Source: Candidatus Bacteroides intestinipullorum (GTDB lineage: Bacteria; Bacteroidota; Bacteroidia; Bacteroidales; Bacteroidaceae). Taken from it: 62,680 bases of DNA. Of this stretch, positions 1 through 7,955 are shown piece by piece; the first letter of the stretch is position 1, and every line of letters starts with the position of its first letter. The stretch is taken from NCBI GenBank assembly GCA_018883785.1, contig JAHLFO010000015.1:1-62680 (forward strand), in the 5' to 3' direction. A program made the translations under genes and the position numbers. The notes under the pieces are model-generated. The model had not been told where the DNA came from. It saw only the letters and a program-made list of their open reading frames with translations, and searched no databases.

Positions 1-141
1 GTATTGTTGATTAATGGCAGCCCGAATCAAACGGGCTGCACCTATACCGCCCTGCACGAAGTGGAAACCACCTTGCAGGCAAACGGCATTGAGACGGAAT
101 TGCTGTATTTAGGCAAGAAGCCCATAGCGGGTTGCATCACC
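1..141 (+). pseudogene. 5' fragment of an NADPH-dependent FMN reductase / flavodoxin-fold protein
   Basis: The first 47 codons read as the N-terminus of a flavin reductase (FMN_red type): a beta-strand and phosphate-binding loop (VLLINGSPNQTGCTYTAL), then a helix and the start of the second strand (ETELLYLGKKPIAGCI). The true start codon lies just outside the window. In this family the next residues should be a cysteine-rich segment, but after about base 141 the frame runs into the antisense of a LytTR gene, so the FMN domain is missing. It is a remnant that can no longer encode an enzyme. Its 3' break coincides with the abnormal end of the convergent LytTR gene, so a deletion joined the two. 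Confidence 0.6.
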
Positions 142-831
142 TATGGGGATTTCCCGGGAATCAATGCTGACCGTGTTGGAGGCGATGGCATCCATGGCCC
201 GCTTGCGGACGATGTAGGAACGGTGGATGCGCACGAAGTCGGTTTCGGGCAGCCGCTCTTCCATGCACTTCATGGTGCATAGGCTCATGTAGGGGCGAGG
301 TTCGTTGCGGCAATAAATCTTCACGTAGTCGCCGCAGCTTTCAATGTAGTTGATTTCGTCCAAGCGTAGGCGCAGGATGCGGTTGTCTGAACGCAGGTAA
401 ATCACTTTTTCCGGTGCGTTTGCTTCATGGCCGAGGCAAGCTGAGGCAACATTTCCTTCTTTTAAGGTGAACCAGCGCATAGCCTTGTTGGCCGCCTGGA
501 AAAACGTGGAGAAACTGAAGTCGCCCGTCAGGTAATCCAAGGCATCCAATCGGAAGCAGTCGGCGGCAAAGCGTTCCGTGTCTGCCACAAAGATGACCCG
601 GGTGTACGAGGACAATAGCCGGCAGAAGTCCATCCCGCCGATTTCTCCCGTCGATGTGGCAGACAGGCCTACCACATAGACATCAACTTTCGACACATAG
701 TATTCTTTCAATGCAGCCAGCGGATCCGTATAGCTTCCGCATAGGATCAGGAATGGGATGTTTCCGATGAAACCTTGTAGTTTCTCGAGCATTTGGGCAT
801 CGGTGTGCAATAAGGCGCAATTCAAGTTCAT
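109..831 (-). CDS. LytTR-domain regulator with degenerate receiver and replaced C-terminus
   Basis: 240 residues. The C-terminal half is a LytTR DNA-binding domain (YLRSDNRILRLRLDEINYIE, then DFVRIHRSYIVRK). The N-terminal half aligns with a response-regulator receiver but lacks its catalytic residues: the acidic pair after strand 1 is lost (LLHTDA), the phospho-acceptor Asp is Gly55, and the conserved Lys is lost (LTGDF). It therefore probably works without phosphorylation. The last residues (after IPIGD) are encoded by antisense DNA of the neighbouring flavin-reductase remnant; the intact LytTR at 16058-16762 continues about 13 residues beyond this point. The start is the ATG at 829-831. 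Target genes are unknown. Confidence 0.8.
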   Translation of the reverse strand: MNLNCALLHTDAQMLEKLQGFIGNIPFLILCGSYTDPLAALKEYYVSKVDVYVVGLSATSTGEIGGMDFCRLLSSYTRVIFVADTERFAADCFRLDALDYLTGDFSFSTFFQAANKAMRWFTLKEGNVASACLGHEANAPEKVIYLRSDNRILRLRLDEINYIESCGDYVKIYCRNEPRPYMSLCTMKCMEERLPETDFVRIHRSYIVRKRAMDAIASNTVSIDSREIPIGDATRYGLLA

Positions 832-953
832 AGCAGTCTTTTTTATAAAAGACGCAAGAATGTGAAAAATACTGCATTCTAGCGAGGCATGAATCGACCA
901 ACGCCGCAAAAATGCCGACCAATGGCGTGAGGGTGTCCGTTTGCCGTGTTTTG

Positions 954-2204
954 TCAGAGGTTTTCCAACCGTTGCACGACCGAGTCGCACAGCATCGTGA
1001 ACGCCGCTCGGTTCTGCGCGCTGATGGGTTTCTTGGGCTGCGACTTGATGGTGAGGGGATTGATAGGCTTGCCGTTCTCGTACACGCGGAAGTCCAAATG
1101 GGGTCCCGTGGAGAGACCCGTGGAGCCGACGTAGCCGATGACCTGCTTCTGCTTTACCTCCGAACCGACTTGGATGCCTTTGGCGAAGCGGGAGAGGTGC
1201 ATGTAGGTAGTGGTGTAAACCCCGTTGTGCTTAATCTTCAGGTAATTGCCCGCACCTCCACGCTGGTAGGCCTTGGCGATGACCCGTCCGTTGCCCACGG
1301 CATAGACGGGCGTACCAGTCGGGGCGGCATAGTCCACGCCGTGGTGGGCGCGGTAACGCTTCAAGACGGGGTGGAAACGGGCGTTAGAGAAGCGTGACGA
1401 GATGCGGTAGAAGTCCAGCGGAGCCTTCAGAAAAGCACCTTCCAGGCTGTTGCCTTTCTCATTATAATACAGTTCCTCGTTGTCCTGCGTGAAGGGGATG
1501 GCATAGTAGGTACTATCCGAGTGACGGAAGGCGGCGGCCAGCACGTGGAAGTTGTCCAGACTCTTGCCGTCCACGTACTCCTGCTCATAGATGACGCGGA
1601 ACTCATCAGCCTTCTTCAGGTCGAAGAAGTCGATGGACCAGCCGTAGATGTTGGACAGCACCATCGCCAGTAGCGGCGAGGTCTCTTCGTTCTGCATGGC
1701 TACCCAGAGGGAGGATTCCACCCGGCCTTTCACTTCCTTCTGCCGCCACTCCGAGGGATTCTCACCCCGGCGCACAGAGCAGTCGCCCCGCAGGTCGAAG
1801 ACCACGTAGGCTTTGGGGTCTTCCTCATAGACCAAGAAGGCAGTCTGCGGCACGCTGTCGCGGGTGGTGAAGACGGCGTAGGCCTGTCCCGCGCGGATCT
1901 TGCGCACGTCGAAGACGCCGGTGGCCTTCTCGTTGACGCGGTGCACCTGCTGGTGGGACAAGCCGTGGTCGGCCAGGATGTAGGACAGGTTCTGTCCCTG
2001 CTTCACGATGCCATAGTCCACGTCGTAATCATCCGTCGGTATACCATATCTATATACAATCTCTTTTACCTCGGTAGAGTCTGTCAGCTGCACTTCGTCC
2101 AGCATGTCGCCTGCCGTCTGTTTGGGCAGGAAGATCAGGGCCAGGGCGGCCACGGCCAGCAGCAGGCCGATGGTGATGGGATATTTCTTGTTGATTTTGT
2201 GCAT
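954..2204 (-). CDS. M23-family metallopeptidase (LytM-like), membrane-anchored
   Basis: 416 residues with one N-terminal membrane anchor (about residues 10-27), a middle region typical of cell-envelope M23 proteins, and a C-terminal peptidase_M23 domain. Motifs: HHGVDYAAPTGTPVYA (zinc-binding His and Asp), the YMHLSRF His, and TGPHLDFRVYENG. M23 endopeptidases cut peptide crosslinks in peptidoglycan in the periplasm. The last motif is HLD rather than the classical HxH, so one zinc ligand is Asp instead of His; activity is likely but not certain. It lies 122 bp upstream of the degenerate LytTR gene on the same strand. Confidence 0.88.
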   Translation of the reverse strand: MHKINKKYPITIGLLLAVAALALIFLPKQTAGDMLDEVQLTDSTEVKEIVYRYGIPTDDYDVDYGIVKQGQNLSYILADHGLSHQQVHRVNEKATGVFDVRKIRAGQAYAVFTTRDSVPQTAFLVYEEDPKAYVVFDLRGDCSVRRGENPSEWRQKEVKGRVESSLWVAMQNEETSPLLAMVLSNIYGWSIDFFDLKKADEFRVIYEQEYVDGKSLDNFHVLAAAFRHSDSTYYAIPFTQDNEELYYNEKGNSLEGAFLKAPLDFYRISSRFSNARFHPVLKRYRAHHGVDYAAPTGTPVYAVGNGRVIAKAYQRGGAGNYLKIKHNGVYTTTYMHLSRFAKGIQVGSEVKQKQVIGYVGSTGLSTGPHLDFRVYENGKPINPLTIKSQPKKPISAQNRAAFTMLCDSVVQRLENL

Positions 2205-2243
2205 GATTTATAGGGTTTTACGGGGCGTCTGCTTAGCTGCTCC

Positions 2244-2300
2244 TCCGAGCACGGGCGGAGGCTCGAGGAAGCACGGGCGGAGGAGCCTGCGCCCGAGCGC
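2244..2300. repeat. GC-rich intergenic element with repeated CACGGGCGGAG
   Basis: Between the divergent M23 and metallophosphoesterase genes lies a GC-rich stretch with two copies of CACGGGCGGAG and outer arms GCTCCTCCG / CGGAGGAGC that could form a hairpin. The sequences CCCGTGCTT and GCCTGCGCC recur (on the other strand or in the same sense) in the GC-rich stretch at about 9149-9225, so this may be a dispersed element. Confidence 0.4.
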
Positions 2301-2435
2301 GGCAAAGCTTCGGCTGATGTGCCGCAAAAGTAAGGAAAATTAGGGAAAAGACGTGAACGATGCAGCCTCTAATTTTGCGGTTCGCCGCATTATTGTTAAT
2401 ATTGCGCCCGCAAAACAAGATTTATAGAGACGAAT

Positions 2436-3527
2436 ATGTGGTTCATTCTTATTGCATTGGTCATCTACTTGGGCGCCAACGGGTGGGTGTATTATAACGG
2501 GCATGTAGCCCTCCAAGGCTGTCCGATGGTTGTGCGCGTGGCCTTCGGCATCGGGTTCTGGGTCTTGGCGCTTTCCTTTGTCTTCTTCATGGCCTTGCGT
2601 GGGCGTCACCTGACACCGTTTATGGGGCATTGGGTCTATCAAGTCAGCATGGGGTGGCTCGTCGCCCTGCTCTACCTGACGTTGCTGCTGACGTTGGGAC
2701 AGTTGCCCCGCCTCTTTGGGGTGCATATTCCTCATCTCTTTGGCATTTGCGTGGGACTGACGGCTTTGTTGCTGGCCTATGGCAACTGGCACTACCGGCA
2801 TCCTGCCGTGCGCACGTTGCAGGTGGACATCGACAAGGCGGTGGATGGGCCGAAGCAGCTGCGCGCGGTGCTTGTCAACGATGTGCACCTGGGCTATGGC
2901 AACAACCGCCGCGTGCTGGAGGACTATGTGCGGATGATCAACAGTGCCCGGCCAGATGTGGTGCTGATAGCGGGCGACCTGATAGATATGTCCGTCAAGC
3001 CGTTGTGGCAGGAGCGGATGCAGGATGCCTTGCGCGGACTGCACGCCCCGATGGGCATCTACATGGTACCGGGCAATCACGAGTTTATCAGCGGCATCCG
3101 CGAGAGCGAGGAGTTTATCCGGCATACGCCCATCCGCTTGTTGCGGGACAGCATCGTCACGTTGCCTGGTGGCGTGCAGATAGTGGGCCGCGACGACCGC
3201 AGCAACCGACGTCGCCTGAAGCCTGCCGACCTCATCGGGCGGGCAGACCCGTCGCGTCCCATCCTGGTGCTGGATCATCAGCCTTATGACGAAGAGTTGC
3301 AGCAGGTAGCTGATGCCGGTGCCGACTTCGAGTTGTGCGGGCATACACATGCCGGGCAGGTCTGGCCGATGAACTGGGTCACCGGGGCGGTGTATAAGCA
3401 GGATCACGGTTATGACCGCTGGGGGCGGACGCAGGTCTATGTGTCGTCGGGCTTGGGATTGTGGGGGCCGCCTTTCCGTATAGGGACGGACAGCGAGATG
3501 GTCATCGTTGATTTCCGTTTCCGATGA
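2436..3527 (+). CDS. Membrane-anchored metallophosphoesterase
   Basis: 363 residues. About four hydrophobic segments occupy residues 1-120, followed by a cytoplasmic calcineurin-like phosphoesterase domain. All metal-binding motifs are present in order: NDVHLGYG (DxH), AGDLIDM (GDxxD), PGNHEF (GNHE) and GHTHAGQ. The layout matches the YkuE / UDP-2,3-diacylglucosamine-hydrolase-like group of membrane-linked phosphoesterases; the natural substrate is not known. The last 26 bp overlap the 3' end of the convergent MscS gene. Confidence 0.88.
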   Translation: MWFILIALVIYLGANGWVYYNGHVALQGCPMVVRVAFGIGFWVLALSFVFFMALRGRHLTPFMGHWVYQVSMGWLVALLYLTLLLTLGQLPRLFGVHIPHLFGICVGLTALLLAYGNWHYRHPAVRTLQVDIDKAVDGPKQLRAVLVNDVHLGYGNNRRVLEDYVRMINSARPDVVLIAGDLIDMSVKPLWQERMQDALRGLHAPMGIYMVPGNHEFISGIRESEEFIRHTPIRLLRDSIVTLPGGVQIVGRDDRSNRRRLKPADLIGRADPSRPILVLDHQPYDEELQQVADAGADFELCGHTHAGQVWPMNWVTGAVYKQDHGYDRWGRTQVYVSSGLGLWGPPFRIGTDSEMVIVDFRFR

Positions 3528-4713
3528 GGGCTTGGATGTCGTCGCCCGAGGGGGTCTGGTAAATCCGCAGGTCGAACTCCGGCACGATGGCCAGCACATA
3601 GTCAAACACGTCGGACTGCACGCCTTCGTAGGGTACCCAGTCCTTGATGCGCGAGAAGAAGTACAACTCCAGCGGGATGCCGTGCTCCGTGGGCTGCAGT
3701 TGGCGCACCATGCAGTGCAGGTCGGTGTTCACCACGGGCAGCGAGCGCAGGTAGGCCACGAGGTAGGCACGCAGCACGCCCAGATTAGTCAGCGGGTCGG
3801 GATGGGCATTCTCGAAGAAGTCTTTCAGCAGGGGCATTTTCCGGTATTTGGCCAGCATTTCCGGCGTGCAGAAGCGAACGCTGTGCAGGTCGATGTTGAT
3901 GCTTCGCTTGATGCGCCGTCCGCCGCTCTCGCGCATGGCGTTCCAGTTCTCGAACGAATCGCTTACCAGCAAGTAGGGGGGCAGGGTGGCTACGGTGTTG
4001 TCCCAGTTGCGCACTTTCACCGTGTTGAGGGTCACTTCCGTCACCGTGCCGTCCACGCCGTATTTGGGCATCTTGATCCAGTCGCCCACCTTCAGCATGT
4101 TGTTGGCAGACAGCTGTATGCCGCTGACGAAGCCCATGATGGTGTCTTTGAACACCAGCATCAGCACGGCCGACATGGCACCCAGGCTAGCCAGCAGGTT
4201 GAGGGGATTTTGCCCGGTCAGTTCGCCGATGATGACGATGGCGCCTACCAGCCAGATGAGCACCTGTACCGTCTGTACCATGCCTTTCAGCGGTCGGTTG
4301 CGGTAGCGTCCCGTCTCGCTGTAGACGGTATATACTGCTCCCATGAAGGCATGGCCGAAGGAGAGCAGGGAGAGGATGATGAACACCATGCAGATGCGCT
4401 GGATGATGTCCACCGTAGTTTGCGCCGTGTCGGCAAAGGCCACGGGGACGAAGAGGTAAACAATGAGGGGCACGACGATGTGGCTGAGGCGCACCATCAC
4501 CTTGTGGTCGAACACGATGTCGTCCCACGTGGCCTTGGTCTTCTTCACCAGCTGCGCCACGGCTTGGAGCACGATGCGCCGGCAAATCTGGTCGGCGGCC
4601 AGGGCGATGAGCACCAGCAGGACGAAGGCGATGAAGTGGTCCAGCGTGTCGGCGGTGTCCGGGGCTATGCCCCAGGATATGAGCAGGCGTTTGATGATGT
4701 TCAGTGTTTCCAT
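3502..4713 (-). CDS. MscS-family mechanosensitive ion channel (YbdG-like)
   Basis: 403 residues with about five transmembrane helices in the first 170 residues, followed by the MscS beta domain (GDWIKMPKYGVDGTVTEVTL) and a C-terminal alpha/beta domain. Channels of this family open under membrane tension and protect against osmotic downshock. The size and C-terminal motif (RIYQTPSGDDIQ) fit the YbdG/miniconductance subgroup. Its 3' end overlaps the convergent phosphoesterase gene by 26 bp. Upstream lies a tandem-repeat array. Confidence 0.88.
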   Translation of the reverse strand: METLNIIKRLLISWGIAPDTADTLDHFIAFVLLVLIALAADQICRRIVLQAVAQLVKKTKATWDDIVFDHKVMVRLSHIVVPLIVYLFVPVAFADTAQTTVDIIQRICMVFIILSLLSFGHAFMGAVYTVYSETGRYRNRPLKGMVQTVQVLIWLVGAIVIIGELTGQNPLNLLASLGAMSAVLMLVFKDTIMGFVSGIQLSANNMLKVGDWIKMPKYGVDGTVTEVTLNTVKVRNWDNTVATLPPYLLVSDSFENWNAMRESGGRRIKRSINIDLHSVRFCTPEMLAKYRKMPLLKDFFENAHPDPLTNLGVLRAYLVAYLRSLPVVNTDLHCMVRQLQPTEHGIPLELYFFSRIKDWVPYEGVQSDVFDYVLAIVPEFDLRIYQTPSGDDIQALIGNGNQR

Positions 4714-4754
4714 ATATTTTTCTGTTTTTTAGTCCATGTTTTCTTCATTCTGTC

Positions 4755-4906
4755 GAGATAGGTATCTCTGTCCTGTCGAGATAGGTATCTCAAGCTCGTC
4801 GAGATAGGTATCTCTGCCCTGTCGAGATAGGTATCTCAAGCTCGTCGAGATAGGTATCTCAATCCCGCCGAGATAGGTATCTCGGCGCAGCCTATATAGG
4901 TATCTC
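4755..4906. repeat. Tandem array, seven 23-bp units with a GAGATAGGTATCTC dyad core
   Basis: Units start at 4755, 4778, 4801, 4824, 4847, 4870 and 4893, exactly 23 bp apart. Each has the near-palindrome GAGATAGGTATCTC; the last is a variant (TATATAGGTATCTC). Spacers alternate between two forms (TGTCCTGTC-like and AAGCTCGTC). The seventh unit overlaps the stop codon of the DUF4435 gene: on the minus strand it encodes the final residues EIPI, so the array looks like amplified gene-end sequence. Confidence 0.9.
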
Positions 4907-5905
4907 GGTGGGATGCTCGTCCAAGAAGCGTTGCAGGTCTTCTTTAATCCATTGATACAGATAGAGTTCCTTGTAGTTGCTGTTTTTCTTCAGCATCAGT
5001 TGGACGGCGACCTGGCTGTTCTCATAACCCGTCAGTTCGTTGTGGAACTGGGCACTGTGCTCGGCCAGGCGTTTGATTTCCTGTTCGCGCTCGCGGCGCA
5101 GCTGGGTGCAGATGGGTGTGAGCAGTCGCAGCACGACGCCATCCATCAGGTGGTGGCCTTGTATATAGAGATAGGTGGTGTCCGGCGTCAGACCCAGTGC
5201 GGTCAGTTCCTGTCCGAGGGCTTTTACCTTCGGGATGTATTGGGGATACAGTTCGCGCAGCTCGGCCAGTTTGGCGTTTACCGTCTCGTGCATCTTGTCC
5301 AGGCAGCTGTAGGGGTGTTTCAGGTTGAAATCCTCCAGGCGGGTACAGGCGTTGAAGTCGTACATGGGGAAGGTGTCTGTGTCCCGCCGGCGGTAGAACC
5401 AGATATTCCACAGGAAGAGCGGGTAGGCAATCTGCGAATATCGCCGTAGGAAGGCGGGCAGATCCACGATGCTGCGGTCGTTCAGCGTGGCTTGCACGCA
5501 GACTTCGTGGAGGCTCTCGGCGTAGCATTGGAAGCTTTCGATGGCGTAGCCGTAGGTCTGGAAGATGTAGGGGCTGTTGTTGATTTTGCGCGAGGTGTGC
5601 GTGGCGCCTTGCAGCAAGAAGTCGTAGTCGCTATCCACGCAGGCGATGAGGCTGTGGCCCAGCTCATCGGTGTTCAGCGTGTTCATCAGCACCATTTTCT
5701 TGCCTTTGGCCAGGCTGGTGGACGAGGGGAGCATCACCTGGAAATAGCGCGTGTCGTCTTCGAACTCGCTGAGCAGTGTGCGCCAGAAGGCCACGTCGTC
5801 ATAGCTCTCCACGTAGGCCACGATGCGGCGGCGTTGCTTCTTGGGTGATAGGCGGCGGGCGGCGTCCAGGTAGGCCGAGGTCAGGTTGTGTCGCAGGGTA
5901 GACAT
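4892..5905 (-). CDS. DUF4435 protein with Toprim-like motifs (AriB-like)
   Basis: 337 residues. The N-terminus shows Toprim-type metal-binding positions: Glu33 in VAYVESYDDVAFW and the Asp pair D91/D93 in LIACVDSDYD. This combination is typical of DUF4435, the family of AriB, the nuclease-like effector of the PARIS anti-phage system. The rest is helical and ends in a lysine/glutamate-rich segment. The ATG is at 5903-5905, 11 bp after the stop of the AAA ATPase gene, so the two are translated from one mRNA. This order (ATPase then DUF4435) is that of ariA-ariB. Function in defence is inferred, not shown. Confidence 0.85.
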   Translation of the reverse strand: MSTLRHNLTSAYLDAARRLSPKKQRRRIVAYVESYDDVAFWRTLLSEFEDDTRYFQVMLPSSTSLAKGKKMVLMNTLNTDELGHSLIACVDSDYDFLLQGATHTSRKINNSPYIFQTYGYAIESFQCYAESLHEVCVQATLNDRSIVDLPAFLRRYSQIAYPLFLWNIWFYRRRDTDTFPMYDFNACTRLEDFNLKHPYSCLDKMHETVNAKLAELRELYPQYIPKVKALGQELTALGLTPDTTYLYIQGHHLMDGVVLRLLTPICTQLRREREQEIKRLAEHSAQFHNELTGYENSQVAVQLMLKKNSNYKELYLYQWIKEDLQRFLDEHPTEIPI

Positions 5906-5916
5906 AGGCGCGGGGA

Positions 5917-6738
5917 TTACAAGGCTGTGGCAATCTCGCTCACCTCGGTGACGGCGTCCAACCAGCCCTCCATGATGACGGCGGGCGAGTGTGTGGTCAG
6001 GATGAGTTGCAGGTTGGGGTTGAGTTGGCGTATCATGCCGATGAGCTTCTGTTGCCAGTCCACGTGGAGCGATGCCTCCGGCTCGTCCATGAAGAGGACG
6101 CAGTGGCTGCCATCGCGCACGAGCACTGTCAGCAGGATGACCAGCATCTGCTTCTCGCCTGACGAGAGCTTGTAGGGTGAGAGGCGTTCGTCGCCTTGCA
6201 GGAAGACGATGTCGTTGCTCTTGCGGTCTATCTTCTTGCCCGTGTAGGCAAAGAGGCCGTCTATCAGGTCCTGGAAGTGTCGTTTCGGTTCGGATAGGGC
6301 GGGAGCTTGGGCGCGCTGTTCGTCCGTGCCGCTCAGCAGTTCGATCATCCGGTTGCCCACGTTGACCTGATAGTCCAGGTAGCGGCGTTGCAGCAGGTAG
6401 AGTTGCCAGTCCAATTCGGAACGGACCTCGGGGTCGGCCATGCGGGCGGTGAAGTCGCCCATCACCAAGGGGCGGTCGTAGCTGCGGATGACATCGTAGG
6501 GGATGTAGGTGGCATCGGGCCGGTCGAAGCAGACGCGCACGCCATTCTTCTCCTCGCTCTTTACCTCGCCCGTGGTCTGCTCCAGGTAGCCTACGGAGCG
6601 GTTGAGGATGGTAGTCTTGCCTACGCCGTTGATGCCCGCCAGGATGTTGACGTCCGGACGGAGGTCCCAGGCGATGTCGTAGCGGTGCCACAGGCCGTGT
6701 ATTTCGATGTGTTTGATGTAGTTGGCGGGTATTTCCAT
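5917..6738 (-). CDS. AAA/ABC-type ATPase paired with DUF4435 (AriA-like)
   Basis: 273 residues. Walker A is GINGVGKTT (35-43), the ABC-like signature is LSSGEKQ (191-197), Walker B is VLFMDEPEASLH with D218/E219, and the switch histidine is H250 in TTHSPAV. This is the SMC/ABC-like 'AAA_15/AAA_21' ATPase type found in OLD, Gabija and PARIS systems. It is rather short for AriA, so it may be a compact relative. The ATG at 6736-6738 is 5 bp after the meaB stop, so it belongs to a meaB-ATPase-DUF4435 operon. Alternative: a housekeeping ATPase conserved beside meaB. Confidence 0.85.
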   Translation of the reverse strand: MEIPANYIKHIEIHGLWHRYDIAWDLRPDVNILAGINGVGKTTILNRSVGYLEQTTGEVKSEEKNGVRVCFDRPDATYIPYDVIRSYDRPLVMGDFTARMADPEVRSELDWQLYLLQRRYLDYQVNVGNRMIELLSGTDEQRAQAPALSEPKRHFQDLIDGLFAYTGKKIDRKSNDIVFLQGDERLSPYKLSSGEKQMLVILLTVLVRDGSHCVLFMDEPEASLHVDWQQKLIGMIRQLNPNLQLILTTHSPAVIMEGWLDAVTEVSEIATAL

Positions 6739-6743
6739 GGTTA

Positions 6744-7841
6744 TCACTTTTTCAGTTCGTCGAAGTAGGTATCCAGCAGTTGTTTGGCCGCTACGAACGA
6801 GGTCAGGTCGCCTTGCAGCACGCGGGCTTCCTTCTCGCCCAGCAGGGCTTCGATACGCGGGTTGTGGTAGAAGCTGTCGCGCAGGTGCTCGTTGATGGTC
6901 TCGTACATCCAATATTTGCTCTGTTCGTTGCGCCGGTAGTCGAAGTAGCCGTTGGCCTTCACAAAGTCGATGTACTCGTAAATCATGTCCCATATCTCCT
7001 TCACGCCCAGGTTGTAGAAGCCCGAGTAGGTCAGCACGCGGGGCGTCCATCCGCTTTCTGGCGCCGGAAACAGGTGCAGGGCGTTGCGGAATTGGTTGGC
7101 TGCCAGCCGTGCGCGCTCCAGGTTGTCGCCGTCGGCCTTGTTGATGACGATGCCGTCGGCCATTTCCATGATGCCGCGCTTGATGCCTTGCAGCTCGTCG
7201 CCTGTGCCTGCCAACTGGATGAGCAGGAAGAAATCCACCATGCTGTGCACAGCCGTCTCGCTCTGGCCTACGCCCACGGTCTCTACGAATATCTTGTCGA
7301 AGCCTGCCGCTTCGCATAGGACGATGGTCTCTCTCGTTTTGCGTGCCACGCCGCCCAGTGAACCGGCCGAGGGGCTGGGGCGTATGAACGACTTGGGGTG
7401 CACGGCCAGCCGCTCCATGCGTGTCTTGTCGCCCAAGATGCTGCCCTTGCTGCGCTCGCTGCTGGGGTCGATGGCAAGCACGGCCAGCTTGCCGCCATGC
7501 TGCTCCAGCACGTGCAGGCCGAAGACGTCGATGCTTGTGCTCTTGCCTGCGCCGGGCACGCCGCTGATGCCTACGCGAATGGAGGCTCCCGAGTAGGGCA
7601 AGCACTTTTCGATCACTTCCTGGGCTATAGCTTGGTGTTCGGGCAGGATGCTTTCTACCAGTGTCACGGCACGGCTGAGGATGGTGACGTCGCCCCGTAC
7701 GATGCCGTCCACATAGTCGGCCACGGAGAGCTCGCGTTTTTTATGCCGATGCCTCAGGTAGGGATTGACGGACGAGGGCTGCTCGATGCCTGCGTTGACG
7801 GTGAGGCCTTTGTAGGTGTCGTTGTTTTCGGGATGAAGCAT
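6744..7841 (-). CDS. meaB: Methylmalonyl-CoA mutase-associated GTPase MeaB
   Basis: 365 residues, full length for the MeaB/ArgK family of G3E-type GTPases. Motifs: Walker A GVPGAGKST, AIDPSSERSKGSILGDKTRM, FVETVGVGQSE and the base-specificity NKAD. MeaB protects and reloads the adenosylcobalamin-dependent methylmalonyl-CoA mutase, which is central to propionate formation in Bacteroidales. No mutase genes are in this window. The downstream ATPase starts 5 bp after its stop. A B12 uptake operon lies about 1.5 kb away on the other strand, a sensible but not necessarily functional neighbour. Confidence 0.95.
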   Translation of the reverse strand: MLHPENNDTYKGLTVNAGIEQPSSVNPYLRHRHKKRELSVADYVDGIVRGDVTILSRAVTLVESILPEHQAIAQEVIEKCLPYSGASIRVGISGVPGAGKSTSIDVFGLHVLEQHGGKLAVLAIDPSSERSKGSILGDKTRMERLAVHPKSFIRPSPSAGSLGGVARKTRETIVLCEAAGFDKIFVETVGVGQSETAVHSMVDFFLLIQLAGTGDELQGIKRGIMEMADGIVINKADGDNLERARLAANQFRNALHLFPAPESGWTPRVLTYSGFYNLGVKEIWDMIYEYIDFVKANGYFDYRRNEQSKYWMYETINEHLRDSFYHNPRIEALLGEKEARVLQGDLTSFVAAKQLLDTYFDELKK

Positions 7842-7955
7842 GGTTTGAGTTTTTTAGTTTATAAGTTTTTTAGTTTTTAAGTCCTTGGGTTTTGAGTTTG
7901 GAAGTTTATAAGTAATAGTTTTAACGTCAACTCATAAATTCAAAAACTTAAAAAC

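Noticed and set aside
4755-4906. Possible CRISPR array
   Set aside because: Repeats and spacers together are only 23 bp, spacers alternate between two sequences and no cas genes are near. It is a simple tandem array.
4892-6691. A 599-residue protein covering both DUF4435 and ATPase regions
   Set aside because: The N-terminal 260 residues are an out-of-frame reading of the ATPase gene; the true DUF4435 start is at 5905.
5917-7605. A 562-residue ATPase with an Arg-rich N-terminus
   Set aside because: The first 289 residues are meaB read out of frame; the ATPase starts at 6738.
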